64,000 nt of DNA from a virus. The stretch lies in IMG/VR virus record IMGVR_UViG_3300031787_000068, positions 1 through 64,000 of that record, one strand, 5' to 3'. The notes under the pieces are model-generated. The model was not told the origin of the DNA. It did no database searches and saw only the letters and a program-made list of their open reading frames with translations. Positions within the stretch are counted from its first letter, which is position 1; each line of letters opens with the position of its first letter. The translations under genes were made by a program, and so were the position numbers. Positions 41,939 through 53,272 of the stretch are shown here, piece by piece.

Positions 41939-44140
41939 ATGGCAAAAACCCCTTTTATTAGACCGCTACAAATTCAGGGAGGTACTTTTTATACTTTTAG
42001 CTCTGCTGCTGAAGATTTATCTTTTACTTTTAATAATCCCACTAATAAATTTTCATTTTCTAAATTTGCCTTATTAAATATACCCAATTTCGATACTAGT
42101 TCTTCGGAAGCCAATTATGTTAGATTGAATGGTCCGGATGGAGCTTTTATAGACTGGGCAAATAACACTCAAAAGATAATAACAGGAAATTCTAACATAG
42201 ATTTTTCTCAGAGTTTTCAAAGCTACTGTTTAAATCTAGAATCCACCATAACAGGAGATGATAATTATAATAGAGGATTAAAACAAAATGTATCGGAAAG
42301 AGTATTCTTTAAATGGCTTAAAGAAATAGGAGCTATTAGATTTCGTCCTGCTAATTCTAGCGAAGTCTCTCCTGCTTTGGACCAAAATACAGTTACTACT
42401 AGCCCCCAGGGATTACCACAAACGCAGAAAAGATATGTTGAAGGAGATCAAACTCCAGGAACTACGGGATCTTATGGAATGACAGGACCTACCTATAGTA
42501 GAGTTGTTCAGTATGTTGGATCTATAGACATATCAAATTCAGTAAGTAATAATACAAATGCCTATACGGAAATTTATCTCTATGTTCCTACTGATGCAGG
42601 AAATACCCCTACTGTGCTATTTAAAAACGTAGTAGACCAAAATTATCTTCCTGATTTTTCTTTAACAAATAGCCCAGTAGATCCTCTTAATGCGGAATAT
42701 CTTTATGGGAGAAACTACACCGAAAATAACCCTAGCGGGCTAACCAATCTTGCTATATACGATCTCGAGACAAAAAATGTCCCTTCAGCATCTTATATAG
42801 ATACTGCAATTCCCCCTGTAACTATACCAAATAACTGGTATGATAATAGGGGATTAAATAACAGCTATTTAACCGACTCTTCTTTTACAGATCCATCCAA
42901 TTACATATTAACTAAAACGGATAATTCCAATACTCTTACCTATATCAGAAGTAAATTGGATTCTATAGGAATAGATTTTGATCCAGATTCATATAAAGCA
43001 ATCCTAGATGATACTTCGATATCTACTATAGATGAATATAATTCCACTCCAGCTTCTACGGACTTCGAATTTAATGCAGCTTTAGTTTATTATGACGTTT
43101 TCGATCCTTCAGATCCTACACAAAGAGCAACTAATTTATATGGGGTTTTATTCTTGGATGATGTAAATTCTTCCTCGGGAGACATATTTATTCCTAGAAC
43201 ACAAAAAATAAAGCCTAATCCTATTAGCAGACTGAATGGTAATTCATTTGCGCTTAAGGTAAATTTAAAATTAGATTCTGATGTAGATCAAGTTGGAGTA
43301 GAACAATCTATAAATGACTATTCTCCTTTTTCTTTATTGATGTTTATGGATGCGATGAATGTTCTTCAAGATTCTAGCGCAACTCTTAACAGATCAGCTT
43401 CTCAATTTATAGATTTATCTAATAGAGTAACTAATCTGGAAAATCTTGCATTGACTACAGAAACCTCTATAAATTTTAGCACGAGGATAGCAGCTATAGA
43501 ACAATCTCTTGCAGCTAATCAAGCTTTATTTAATAATACCCAATCTATACTTAATCTTATAAATCAGAATTACGATTTAACTCGGTCAATTATCAATAAC
43601 GAAACAAGTGTTGAGGTATCCTATAACTTAAATACTATAAATCAAGGACTAGGAATAAATGTAGATAGATCCGTAGAAAATCTAGTAACAATAAACAATA
43701 CTAGCCAGGATTTTAATATAGGTGAAAATAAAGGATATGGAATTTTAACCCAAACGGGACAAAACGTAATAGAGCTATTAAATTTCTCAAATTATTTTAA
43801 ACATATTAATAACGGGATAGAAATAAATCTTACCGGTGATATGACTATTAGAATAGATGATACTAAGGTAAAATGGAAAAATGGACAGAGATTTAGAATC
43901 TCATTTGGAGATAAAATTTACCCTCAATCTTCTATAATAACCATTGTAACAGATTCTCAGGGATTATATCCCTTAAGTTCTCCCTCGGGAGGAATTTATT
44001 CTACTACGATAGTAGTTTTAGACGATTCTGTTTTTCTGGAATGGGGAAATAAACCAGTATTTGATATAGTTTGCATAGACGACCAGAATTTAATATTCCA
44101 GGTAGATGCGATAGGAAAAAGTTTGACAGATAATCAATAA
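41939..44140 (+). CDS. Structural protein of the baseplate/fibre region
   Basis: 733 aa. The first 150 residues (RPLQIQGGTFYTFSSAAED, then VFFKWLKEIGAIRFRP) appear folded and conserved in style. The centre is Asn/Ser/Asp-rich. Near 480-560 a helical stretch (RVTNLENLALTTE, IAAIEQSLAANQALF) predicts a trimeric coiled coil, followed by a beta domain. Such a plan suits a connector between baseplate and fibre. No known family. Confidence 0.65.
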   Translation: MAKTPFIRPLQIQGGTFYTFSSAAEDLSFTFNNPTNKFSFSKFALLNIPNFDTSSSEANYVRLNGPDGAFIDWANNTQKIITGNSNIDFSQSFQSYCLNLESTITGDDNYNRGLKQNVSERVFFKWLKEIGAIRFRPANSSEVSPALDQNTVTTSPQGLPQTQKRYVEGDQTPGTTGSYGMTGPTYSRVVQYVGSIDISNSVSNNTNAYTEIYLYVPTDAGNTPTVLFKNVVDQNYLPDFSLTNSPVDPLNAEYLYGRNYTENNPSGLTNLAIYDLETKNVPSASYIDTAIPPVTIPNNWYDNRGLNNSYLTDSSFTDPSNYILTKTDNSNTLTYIRSKLDSIGIDFDPDSYKAILDDTSISTIDEYNSTPASTDFEFNAALVYYDVFDPSDPTQRATNLYGVLFLDDVNSSSGDIFIPRTQKIKPNPISRLNGNSFALKVNLKLDSDVDQVGVEQSINDYSPFSLLMFMDAMNVLQDSSATLNRSASQFIDLSNRVTNLENLALTTETSINFSTRIAAIEQSLAANQALFNNTQSILNLINQNYDLTRSIINNETSVEVSYNLNTINQGLGINVDRSVENLVTINNTSQDFNIGENKGYGILTQTGQNVIELLNFSNYFKHINNGIEINLTGDMTIRIDDTKVKWKNGQRFRISFGDKIYPQSSIITIVTDSQGLYPLSSPSGGIYSTTIVVLDDSVFLEWGNKPVFDIVCIDDQNLIFQVDAIGKSLTDNQ

Positions 44141-44143
44141 AAA

Positions 44144-47100
44144 ATGGCAGGTACAAATAATAGTATAAGTTCTTTAATAGCTCAGTTTCTTAGACTACAA
44201 TCTAATGCTTTAGAAATAATAAACGGTTTAAATGAAGTAGCTACTTCTACAAATGAATCGGTTACTATACAGATATTAGATGAAAATGGATTACCGAATA
44301 CCGTAAATGTACCTTCTTATGGGTATATGAGTGGAGAGATACTAAGACTAAATAACAATGTTAAATCTTTAGCGGGTTTAGGAGATGGAACGGCTACTGT
44401 TAGAAATTCAGACGGAACATATTCCCAAGTATATAGAAGCAAATCTATAAAAGAGCCTTCTAGAGTTACTGATCTTCAGGTTCCCAGTTCTTTTAAAGTT
44501 AAAGACAATTGGTTTTTCGAGAGTTTTCTAAGTCCCCTTCTTTATGTTAGTATAGACGTAACGGGGAAAATCCCAGAAAATTCTGATAGAATAGTCATTA
44601 AGAGAATTATAGCAAACACCGAAACAGAAGATCAAAAAAACTTTTTTGATTTAAATCTAAAAGGCAAAAATGATATAAGCCATGATGGATTTATTTCTTC
44701 CTTAGAGTCATATGGAATTTCATATTTTACCGATGAAGATATAGTGGATCTCCCACTTAAAACAATAAGATATGTAGGAAATTTTGGGGTTTTAAATTTT
44801 ATAGATGATACTGTAAATCAGAGAGATTCCCAGGGAAATTCCTTTCAAGTAACAGTTAGAAATTATAAATTAACCTCTTTAAATTATACCGATACCTCAA
44901 GTACAGTTACCAACGGAGAAACTCTAAAAAATGGAGACACTTTATCAACTCCGGACGGAACAAAGTACAAAATAACTTCTGTTAATATTTCGGATTCTAC
45001 AGTTCAGCTAGAAAGAGTTTCTGGATTCCAACCTGTTTTATTGGGAAGTAATTCTCTTTCAATCGCACTTGCGGATTTTTCTAATAGATTTGCAGACGTT
45101 AATATAGGAAACGATGAAAGACAAGGAATATTTTTTAAATCTATAGATGATGATTTTAATATAGTTGCAGCTAACTGGTCAACAGGAGTTACTTTTTGGT
45201 CTAGCGAATTAGAAACAGTAAATACCGACGGGAATCTAGTTAACCTTTCCACTTATTATAAAGATAGTGTTTCGGACTTCGGAAAACTTTTTATAGGGCT
45301 TGCTAAAGAAAATACGGTTACTGCATTAGAAGGATTAATTCCTAATGTCCCTACTGTTACCGAGGATTCTTTCAAAGTGGTTCAAATAAATAAACAGATA
45401 ACGGATTCAACTTCAGTAAAAAACATAGATGAAAAATTAAAACTTAAGGTCTCCGTAAAAAGCGAAATAGATTCTATAGATCAAGCTCTACAGCAAAATA
45501 AGCTACAAATAAGTAATCTTAACTCCGGAAAAGCTTCAGGAAAAGGATCTGCATTTTCTACATTTACAGATCAAAAATCTTCTCTAGAGAATAATGTCAA
45601 ATCTTTAACCGAGGAGAGATCTAAGAAATCGGAACTTTATGCTTCTTTGGTCAGCGAAGTTTCTACCCTAACTAAAGATGTCCCTCAGCTTTTAGAAAAA
45701 CCTAAATACAGGATTAGAGGATTTTGGCCAATACCGGACCCTAAAGTAAATGGTACTACGAAACAAGAGGTTATTCAATTTATAGTAAGATATAGATACC
45801 TTTCCGATTCAGGATCCTCCCAGCCATCAGATCAAATAGAATATACTGATAAAGACGGTCTTAAGAAAAATGCAGCTTTTTCCAATTGGGTAGAATACAA
45901 AACTCCAGAAAGAAAAAAAGTTTATGATTCTACCAGAGGAATATACGTTTGGGCTAATGAAGATCCTTCTAATGCAAATTCGGTAAATGTAAATCAATTA
46001 GATATTCCTATAACAAAAGGAGAAAAAGTGGAAATACAGATAGCTTCCATTTCTGAAGCTGGGTGGCCTCAAAATCCTCTAACTTCGGATTTCTCCCCTT
46101 CTGTTATTATATCTTTTCCGGATAATCTTAATGTAAATGGAGCTTCCGATACTTTGATAAAAAATAACGAAGATTCTGCAGTAGTTAAAGTACAGCAGAC
46201 GTTAAATTCCCAGGGTCTTCCCCAGCATTTATCTGAACAGTTTACTGATGGATCGGTAACTTATTTCCATAATTCTTCTAATATAGCAAGTGGATTCTAT
46301 ACGTCTTCGGGTTCTGTGATAAGCCTATTTGATAAAATATCGGAGCTACAAAATCAGATAGAGATATTAAAAGCTCAAATTACTAATACTAAAGGTATTC
46401 TTGAAATTTATATTGTTGATCCTACAAACCAGAAAATTAAAATAACTAGAGGATCTTTAGTTAGTCTAAATTCAGATTTTTACGATAGAATATTCAGTAA
46501 TCCTTTGACTTTAGACGCAGGAAAAATAGCTTCTACGACTTACAATATACAACTTCTAAACACACAAACAACCGCAGTAGAATTAGTTTCTATAATTCCA
46601 GGAGGACTTGGCCTTAAAGCACCTAATGTTATTTCGGCAAGTTCCCCGGTAGGATATAACGAAAATCTGAGATATGGCCAATGTCCTATATCAATAAGCT
46701 CTTTACAAATTTCTGAGGTAGAAGATAATACTTTCTTTAGACAGGTATCACCTTTTGCTTCTTCTAGCTCGTATTCCCAATTCATATACCCTAGATTTAA
46801 AAACGTAGGATTAAATGAGATACTTTATTGTGCGGTAGATAATAACATTTCTACTAATACTCCAACTGGGGATATCCCAGCAGCTCCAACAGTTTCTGGA
46901 GCGTTTACTGATAATTACAGTCCGACATATGACTATTCTGGAAGTTTACAAACTAATTTTAGCGCATCAGGAACTTACCCTCAGAATGGAACAGTATTAA
47001 TACCTTATGATCCGGGGAATACTCCAGTAGATGCAAGGGGGGGAACTGCTTCCGGAGTATGGAATGGAACCTTTTCCGGAATTACGGGGGGTACACCTAA

Positions 47101-47749
47101 CGGGGGAGGAAGAATTTCGGAATTTTCTATTTCTACTTCCCACCCTTATTTAGAAAGTGTAGGAGGATCTTTTAGTTACACCACATATTCCGAATTAGTT
47201 AAACCATATTCTTCGGATACTAAAGTTTATCCTCCTTTTAGGCACACCCAAACTTTCTGGGGAGATACATCTCTTTCAGATTCTAAAATGCAACAAGGAT
47301 ATAGAGATCCTATAACTTTTGCTTCCGGGCCTACGGCAGACAGAGAAGATAGAATGTATGCGGATAAATTAGGATTTTCGGTAAACGATGAATATCTAAT
47401 AGGAAAATATTCTTGTGGGGCTTATCTTTTCTTGAGCCCGGTAGATTCTGCTTTCTTACAGGTTCCTGGAAGAAGCGCTTTATCTACGGTTTTTCTTGAT
47501 AGCGGAGAAGTTAATGCTATAAATATCCCTTTAATTTTTCAATTTAGAGCAGTTGATAAATTAGGATATATCGGAGGATTTAGAAAATCCGGAAATATTT
47601 CTAATATAACATATACAAAGAAGATAGGAATAGATATCCAAACTAAAAACGAAGACGTTTTTTCTTTTGATGTCCAGGTTACAGGTTCGTATAAAAATGA
47701 AACTCTAGTAGCTCCTAATTTCGATAGTGCAACTGTTAGTAGATCTTAA
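44144..47749 (+). CDS. Large structural protein with coiled coil and FN3-like region
   Basis: 1201 aa. The N-terminal helix (SSLIAQFLRLQSNALEII) is followed by a beta-rich body. Residues about 430-510 form a coiled coil (IDSIDQALQQNKLQISNLN and following). Near 525-665 an FN3-like module with YRIRGFWPIP, IQFIVRYRYLSDSG and VEIQIASISEAG can be traced. A second coiled coil near 730-750 precedes a C-terminal Gly/Ser/Thr-rich beta half with many aromatic residues. Probably a peripheral baseplate or long fibre protein. It starts three bases after the previous stop. Confidence 0.65.
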   Translation: MAGTNNSISSLIAQFLRLQSNALEIINGLNEVATSTNESVTIQILDENGLPNTVNVPSYGYMSGEILRLNNNVKSLAGLGDGTATVRNSDGTYSQVYRSKSIKEPSRVTDLQVPSSFKVKDNWFFESFLSPLLYVSIDVTGKIPENSDRIVIKRIIANTETEDQKNFFDLNLKGKNDISHDGFISSLESYGISYFTDEDIVDLPLKTIRYVGNFGVLNFIDDTVNQRDSQGNSFQVTVRNYKLTSLNYTDTSSTVTNGETLKNGDTLSTPDGTKYKITSVNISDSTVQLERVSGFQPVLLGSNSLSIALADFSNRFADVNIGNDERQGIFFKSIDDDFNIVAANWSTGVTFWSSELETVNTDGNLVNLSTYYKDSVSDFGKLFIGLAKENTVTALEGLIPNVPTVTEDSFKVVQINKQITDSTSVKNIDEKLKLKVSVKSEIDSIDQALQQNKLQISNLNSGKASGKGSAFSTFTDQKSSLENNVKSLTEERSKKSELYASLVSEVSTLTKDVPQLLEKPKYRIRGFWPIPDPKVNGTTKQEVIQFIVRYRYLSDSGSSQPSDQIEYTDKDGLKKNAAFSNWVEYKTPERKKVYDSTRGIYVWANEDPSNANSVNVNQLDIPITKGEKVEIQIASISEAGWPQNPLTSDFSPSVIISFPDNLNVNGASDTLIKNNEDSAVVKVQQTLNSQGLPQHLSEQFTDGSVTYFHNSSNIASGFYTSSGSVISLFDKISELQNQIEILKAQITNTKGILEIYIVDPTNQKIKITRGSLVSLNSDFYDRIFSNPLTLDAGKIASTTYNIQLLNTQTTAVELVSIIPGGLGLKAPNVISASSPVGYNENLRYGQCPISISSLQISEVEDNTFFRQVSPFASSSSYSQFIYPRFKNVGLNEILYCAVDNNISTNTPTGDIPAAPTVSGAFTDNYSPTYDYSGSLQTNFSASGTYPQNGTVLIPYDPGNTPVDARGGTASGVWNGTFSGITGGTPNGGGRISEFSISTSHPYLESVGGSFSYTTYSELVKPYSSDTKVYPPFRHTQTFWGDTSLSDSKMQQGYRDPITFASGPTADREDRMYADKLGFSVNDEYLIGKYSCGAYLFLSPVDSAFLQVPGRSALSTVFLDSGEVNAINIPLIFQFRAVDKLGYIGGFRKSGNISNITYTKKIGIDIQTKNEDVFSFDVQVTGSYKNETLVAPNFDSATVSRS

Positions 47750-47759
47750 TAAAATATAA

Positions 47760-50700
47760 ATGGCGGAACCAAAATTATTCGATTATAATTCTTCTTTTTC
47801 TGTCCTGAGGACTAATCCCGCTATAACGGGAAATTTAAAGATAACGGTAGATTCTAAAGGCGGGGTTTCTTTTAATTCTTTTTCTGCTAATACCCCTCTT
47901 AGCTCTAAAAAATTTAAAAAATTCAATATAACAGGGAAAAATCCCTTTAACGTAGACGTTTATAATTTTTTTGAGCAAGGGCAAACCCCGATAGAATCTA
48001 TATTTCAGGTAGCAAAAAAAACAAACGGAGAAACTAATACTGCTACTAAATATTCTGGACAATATGATTTTTTTTATGGAAGTGGAGCATCCCTTTTCAT
48101 AGATCCAAATTACCCAGAATCTTTTAGTTATCTTTCCCCTTTATGGATTAAAGATGAACTCCCGGATTTTTTCGTTATATTTAAAGTTCCTGGACCTCTT
48201 AGTTATTCTTATACCGAAAATGTAACTTCTATAAATTCTGGTATTTTCTATAAAGTCATAGCTGATTACGATAGTTCTTACATAGACCCGGAAACTAATC
48301 TTCCCAACTATAAAATAAGATACGGGAAAGATCCTTTAGGGAATGATATCTTTTATTATGACGGATCTATATTTCAAGGTAATATTTCTTACAATTCCTA
48401 TGATTCCATATTAGGATCTGGGAAAGTCGTCGTGTTTGATGAACTTTACAATTTATCCAATGTTGATAATGTAGAAAACACTTTTAAAAGTAAAATATTA
48501 CCTAATGCTACGTCTATTAAAACTTTTGATCTAAGAGAAAATACGACAATAGGAAGCTACATAAGATCGATAATAAATAATCCAAATTTTTCAAAATCCC
48601 CTATAGACATAAATTGGTCTCCTAATGGGTATTCTTACTGGAACGGCGTAGACATAAAAAATGGGGTTTTTGGGTCTAAAGGAGAGATACTGTATAACTA
48701 TTTTAGATCTTCCGAATCTGATTCTCTAATAGATTTTGAAAATTATATAACTTCAGGATTTTCTAGAAATGGAATTATATGTCCAAATCTACTTAATTTA
48801 GAATTTCTTTTCGATGATGACGACTCCGATTTATATACCATAAATAGGTATTTTGGGATGTATGTTTCTAGAAATGATATATCATCTTTAAGAAGTAACG
48901 GAAAGTTTTTTTATGAATTTAAAGATCTTGAAGGGAATGATAATTTACCTAAGCCTTCAAGGGACAATTTAGGGTATTATTACAACACGAAAAATAATCT
49001 TTTATCCGCAACTTCAGGAATTAGATTTTTCTATGAAAACTCTTCTGGATTTTCTCCGGGTTCTAACGATGTAAATATATCGGACGAGTATAAACTTTTT
49101 TATCTTACCGATAAAAATGAAAATTTTTATAGCTTAAAAAGATCGGAGAATTATGATCCTAATGATTCTTCATCCCCTAATTTTTTTGGTCCCTATGATT
49201 ATACTACTATGTCTTTTGGGGGAACTGGATCTACCGGAGCAACTTCTGGTAGTTTATCCCTTCATGATACGAAAATAGATCTTTTAGATTTTACTGGGGT
49301 GGGGAGAAAAATAGCTACTATAAAGGGATCTAAGACGGAAGACCCAGGAAGATCTTACATAGATATAGAATTCTTAAAAGCTTACGATCTTCCTTTTACC
49401 CTTACTTTTAAAATATTTTGGCCTAATGGATCTCAGAAAGAAGGATCCAGAAAATACGATATAGTGGAATCTAAAGATTTATCCTCTATATTTCCTTGGC
49501 TAGAGGGAGCTTATTATTCTTCTGGGGATTCTTATTACTTTAATGCCTTACTAGGTTCGGTTAGCGACATTTCCGGGGCCTTTGCTAATGTTCTAGATGA
49601 AATGAATCCTATAAGTTGGGATACGGGATCTAATGAAGGCTATACGATAATCCGAAGCAAAAATACCGGGGTATATGGAAATTCTTCTTTATTCGTAAGT
49701 GTTTTTGATGATTATGTTAATTTCAAATTATCGTACAAAAAAGAGTGGAACAATACGGAAGCTTATTCTTCCGGAGATGTTGTTTTATATTTAGATCGAT
49801 ATTATCAAGCAAATTCTCCTATATCTTCTCCGCCTTTGGGGAATTTTAATTCTTCCCCAAATAATTCTTCTTCTTGGGACCCATACTATACTTTTTCTTC
49901 TAGCGGATATCTAAAAATAAAAGGGGTAGATCCTTCTTCAAGTAATCAAAACTTTAATTTTACCGGAGGAACCAAAACTAAAAACAATAGGTTAGTTTTT
50001 TCTAATGAGTATTCGGAACAGGTTCGGGTAGGGGATTTTATAAAGACTTTAACCGGGTTTAATGAGATAAAAGAAGTAACTAGATATGTAGAATCTCCTG
50101 AGATAGATCCCAACAGTAAAAAAGTAATCTCTTTTAAAGATTTTTTAAGTAAGCTTGTTGTAGAATTTGAAGATGATTATGCTAGAGTTGATTTAGGATC
50201 TGATGAGTCTTTTAATACTTATTCTACTCCGGACCTTAAAGTAGGGGTTTTTACTTTTTTTGATACAAAAGAATTTGATTTTGATTTTTTCTCCTCCGAT
50301 TATTCATATAATCCTTTTCCGGAGACTTATCGATATTATCAAATACAACCCGGGAGAGAAGGTGTTATAGAAGATGGAATTTACTATTTTGTAAAACAGG
50401 GTCAAATCATTTACAATTCGGTTTCTTATAGCAGTGGAGATATTTTTACTGGGGTTTCTGGAGCAAGCTCCTATACGGAAACAAACCCAAACCCAAATTT
50501 TCCGGTAGTAGTTTTTCCTTCCCAATACTCAAATGTTTCTTATGATGGATCTACCTCTTATAGTAATATAGGGTATGAGCCTAACTTAGATTCGTTCAAT
50601 GGGTTTCTAGGAATACAAAAATTAAACCCGGGAACACCCAATTCAACGGATACAAAAACCCAAATATTTTCTTTTGGTAAGCTAGATTTAGAATATGACT

Positions 50701-53270
50701 ATTTACAGGAAAATTATAACCCTAGACTTTCTAATTTCTCTAGAATAGTTCCTTTTGTTAATAAATGGGCTTATTCATCTGGAACCGATGGAAGAGGAAA
50801 TGCTTATAGGTTAAATTCTACCCCTGCATTTTCTCCTACAAATTTTTCCCCTTCTGTTGATAGGAATAGAAGAGATTCTAAGTATTTAACACATGAATGG
50901 TTTTTACTAGAATCTATTCCTTACAAATTTCCTATCGAATATATGGGGGATCAAAATAGCTATCTCCCCGAAAAAATAGATTTAAATAAATGTAAAAATG
51001 CGGATCCAAATTCTGTAGATTCCCTTTATCTTCCTTCTTACTTTACTGTGGATCCTTCTGATTACCCAATAGATTTTAGAGACCTTAAAAATTACACCAA
51101 AGAGCTATTTACCCCTTTGGTTTATAATCCAGCAAATCAATACTATGAAACTGTTTTTAGAGGGGTTAAAATAACAATAAAAAAAAGATCGGATATTTCT
51201 GGGAACGATCCCGAGGATACTAACAGATATGTTCCAGCATATAAAGGATTTGAAGACTATAGATTCTCTGCTATACTTAGAGCTATACCCGAGGATTCTT
51301 CTATTATACAGCCTCCTATTAAATATGAAATTATAGAGAATTCAACCCAGAAATTTATATTATTTATTTGCGATGTTGTAATTAAAGACCAAAAATCTCT
51401 TCCGATAGGGTATACCGGAGGTACCGGATCTACTCCAGGATTAGATTATACTTTACTTTATACACTTTCGGATAAAGAAAAATTAACTTTTCCTTTAACT
51501 ATCGGTGAAGGATTTAATTCTATAGACGATATAAAATTAAGTGTTGCTTTAGATCTTTCTCTTTCGTCCGGAAGTTCAGTAAATACAGTAGATCCTACCG
51601 GATTCATATATTCAGTTCCAAACCCTGATTATAATACGGATTTAAGAGAAGAAATAACAAGAGTTTTTTCCAGAAATACATCAGGAGCTACTTCGGGACC
51701 TTCCCCGACCGGTCCTCTAAGTTTTTATGCCCCTAGTATATCTACGGGTCTTAATTATCCTTGGCCTGTTGGTGTAAATTCAGATTCTATAGAATTTGGA
51801 AGGGTAACTACGACCCCCAATTACACTTTTAATATACCTTATTCATTCTTAAGCCCGGCAACTGTTCCAGTTGGTCCTTCTTCGATATATAAAAATCAAC
51901 CAGTTTTCCAGGTAGAAGGAGGAAATAATTACTATGACGGAATAATGAATAGATTATCTGTCGGCTACATATTTGAAGAATTACAGAAAAAATCCCAATA
52001 TATTAAATATAAAACATATTCTTGGGACCCTTTAACTTCTTCTACAGTAGAGACCACAGATTCTTTCGAAATAATTTTCCAGAGACCCGATTTGGTTCTA
52101 AAACCAGAAGGATCTTTTCCTGTAGCTATTTATGATGGTCCAAAAACTTTAGGATCTAACCAGCCTACTGGATATATTTTTGATTCCGACGATAACCCAA
52201 ATTTAGCTTCTAGTTTAACAAGGCACTCTGGTAAATATGATCCTATATTTAGAAAGATAATACATTTCGACAGAGATAAAAACGACACGATAACAGGAGA
52301 TACTTCTATAGATCTTTCTTTTAGAAACTGTAATTTCTCCCCTTCTAAATATTATTTTGGTATATCTAGAAATCTTTGTTTTACTAAAGTAGATTTAGGG
52401 TCCAATATACTTTCAAATAGCTCTTCTCTTCCGCAGGGAAGTGTTTATCCCCTAGTGGGACAAACCCCTATATCCATAAAAGATTTTAATGTTTTTTCTT
52501 CTTCTTGGGACCCTGGATACTATGAAAGATTTACACTACCTGAAACTTCTATTAAAGTTGCGGGAACAAGATCGATGGAAGAGTATAAAACATTCATGGG
52601 ATCTAAGATAATGAAAACTCCTTTCGAATTATACGTAAATAATTATACTGTTCTTCAGATTTCTAAGAATTCCGGTGACAATTCAGTAAATTCTATAAAT
52701 CAGAAAATATCTTCTTACATAAAAGAAATACAGGAAATAAATAAAAATAATAGCGGAACTGGTATAGGGATAGGTGGGACATACCTTTCTGGGATAGATC
52801 TTTCTTCTCTTAATCAGGATCTATTTCCGGGGGTAGAGGTTTTTTATCAGTATTTTCCGGATTCGAGCAGAGTTTTCGGGATAATGAGATTGGATAGAAT
52901 TTTAAGAAGATATCTCTTAAATTCGGGAATAAAAAATGTTTTTTTAGATAATATAATATCTGAATTTGGAGTAGGGGATCCTAATTCCATAAATGACGAT
53001 ATAAACACATATATAGATCTAAATATTTCCCCTGCTTACGAAGGGGGTAATTTCAACCTTTATGTAAAAAAAGTAGCGGCTAAAACAATATCCACCGAAA
53101 ATTTAGTAGTAGGGGATATTAGTTCTTATAACAGAGCAACGTCCGGGTATTCTATAAATAATAATTATACATTGACAAAAATAAATAATTTAGTTTATAA
53201 TTTTACTTTCGATATGGAAAGAAACTTTAATTATTCATTATCCTTTTCGATACCAATTATTAAAATTTAA
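47760..53270 (+). CDS. Very large tail/baseplate structural protein
   Basis: 1836 aa, the largest gene in the window. The N-terminus (SSFSVLRTNPAITGNLKIT, then KKFNITGKNPFNVDVYNFF) looks like a well-folded anchoring domain. The rest is rich in Ser, Asn, Tyr, Asp and Gly, with alternating beta strands and many aromatic turns, and only a few helical stretches (near 1660 and 1740). A few TGxTG patches occur. No enzyme motif was identified. It could be a peripheral baseplate plate or the proximal part of a fibre. The start of the first fibre gene follows after two bases. Confidence 0.65.
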   Translation: MAEPKLFDYNSSFSVLRTNPAITGNLKITVDSKGGVSFNSFSANTPLSSKKFKKFNITGKNPFNVDVYNFFEQGQTPIESIFQVAKKTNGETNTATKYSGQYDFFYGSGASLFIDPNYPESFSYLSPLWIKDELPDFFVIFKVPGPLSYSYTENVTSINSGIFYKVIADYDSSYIDPETNLPNYKIRYGKDPLGNDIFYYDGSIFQGNISYNSYDSILGSGKVVVFDELYNLSNVDNVENTFKSKILPNATSIKTFDLRENTTIGSYIRSIINNPNFSKSPIDINWSPNGYSYWNGVDIKNGVFGSKGEILYNYFRSSESDSLIDFENYITSGFSRNGIICPNLLNLEFLFDDDDSDLYTINRYFGMYVSRNDISSLRSNGKFFYEFKDLEGNDNLPKPSRDNLGYYYNTKNNLLSATSGIRFFYENSSGFSPGSNDVNISDEYKLFYLTDKNENFYSLKRSENYDPNDSSSPNFFGPYDYTTMSFGGTGSTGATSGSLSLHDTKIDLLDFTGVGRKIATIKGSKTEDPGRSYIDIEFLKAYDLPFTLTFKIFWPNGSQKEGSRKYDIVESKDLSSIFPWLEGAYYSSGDSYYFNALLGSVSDISGAFANVLDEMNPISWDTGSNEGYTIIRSKNTGVYGNSSLFVSVFDDYVNFKLSYKKEWNNTEAYSSGDVVLYLDRYYQANSPISSPPLGNFNSSPNNSSSWDPYYTFSSSGYLKIKGVDPSSSNQNFNFTGGTKTKNNRLVFSNEYSEQVRVGDFIKTLTGFNEIKEVTRYVESPEIDPNSKKVISFKDFLSKLVVEFEDDYARVDLGSDESFNTYSTPDLKVGVFTFFDTKEFDFDFFSSDYSYNPFPETYRYYQIQPGREGVIEDGIYYFVKQGQIIYNSVSYSSGDIFTGVSGASSYTETNPNPNFPVVVFPSQYSNVSYDGSTSYSNIGYEPNLDSFNGFLGIQKLNPGTPNSTDTKTQIFSFGKLDLEYDYLQENYNPRLSNFSRIVPFVNKWAYSSGTDGRGNAYRLNSTPAFSPTNFSPSVDRNRRDSKYLTHEWFLLESIPYKFPIEYMGDQNSYLPEKIDLNKCKNADPNSVDSLYLPSYFTVDPSDYPIDFRDLKNYTKELFTPLVYNPANQYYETVFRGVKITIKKRSDISGNDPEDTNRYVPAYKGFEDYRFSAILRAIPEDSSIIQPPIKYEIIENSTQKFILFICDVVIKDQKSLPIGYTGGTGSTPGLDYTLLYTLSDKEKLTFPLTIGEGFNSIDDIKLSVALDLSLSSGSSVNTVDPTGFIYSVPNPDYNTDLREEITRVFSRNTSGATSGPSPTGPLSFYAPSISTGLNYPWPVGVNSDSIEFGRVTTTPNYTFNIPYSFLSPATVPVGPSSIYKNQPVFQVEGGNNYYDGIMNRLSVGYIFEELQKKSQYIKYKTYSWDPLTSSTVETTDSFEIIFQRPDLVLKPEGSFPVAIYDGPKTLGSNQPTGYIFDSDDNPNLASSLTRHSGKYDPIFRKIIHFDRDKNDTITGDTSIDLSFRNCNFSPSKYYFGISRNLCFTKVDLGSNILSNSSSLPQGSVYPLVGQTPISIKDFNVFSSSWDPGYYERFTLPETSIKVAGTRSMEEYKTFMGSKIMKTPFELYVNNYTVLQISKNSGDNSVNSINQKISSYIKEIQEINKNNSGTGIGIGGTYLSGIDLSSLNQDLFPGVEVFYQYFPDSSRVFGIMRLDRILRRYLLNSGIKNVFLDNIISEFGVGDPNSINDDINTYIDLNISPAYEGGNFNLYVKKVAAKTISTENLVVGDISSYNRATSGYSINNNYTLTKINNLVYNFTFDMERNFNYSLSFSIPIIKI

Positions 53271-53272
53271 AT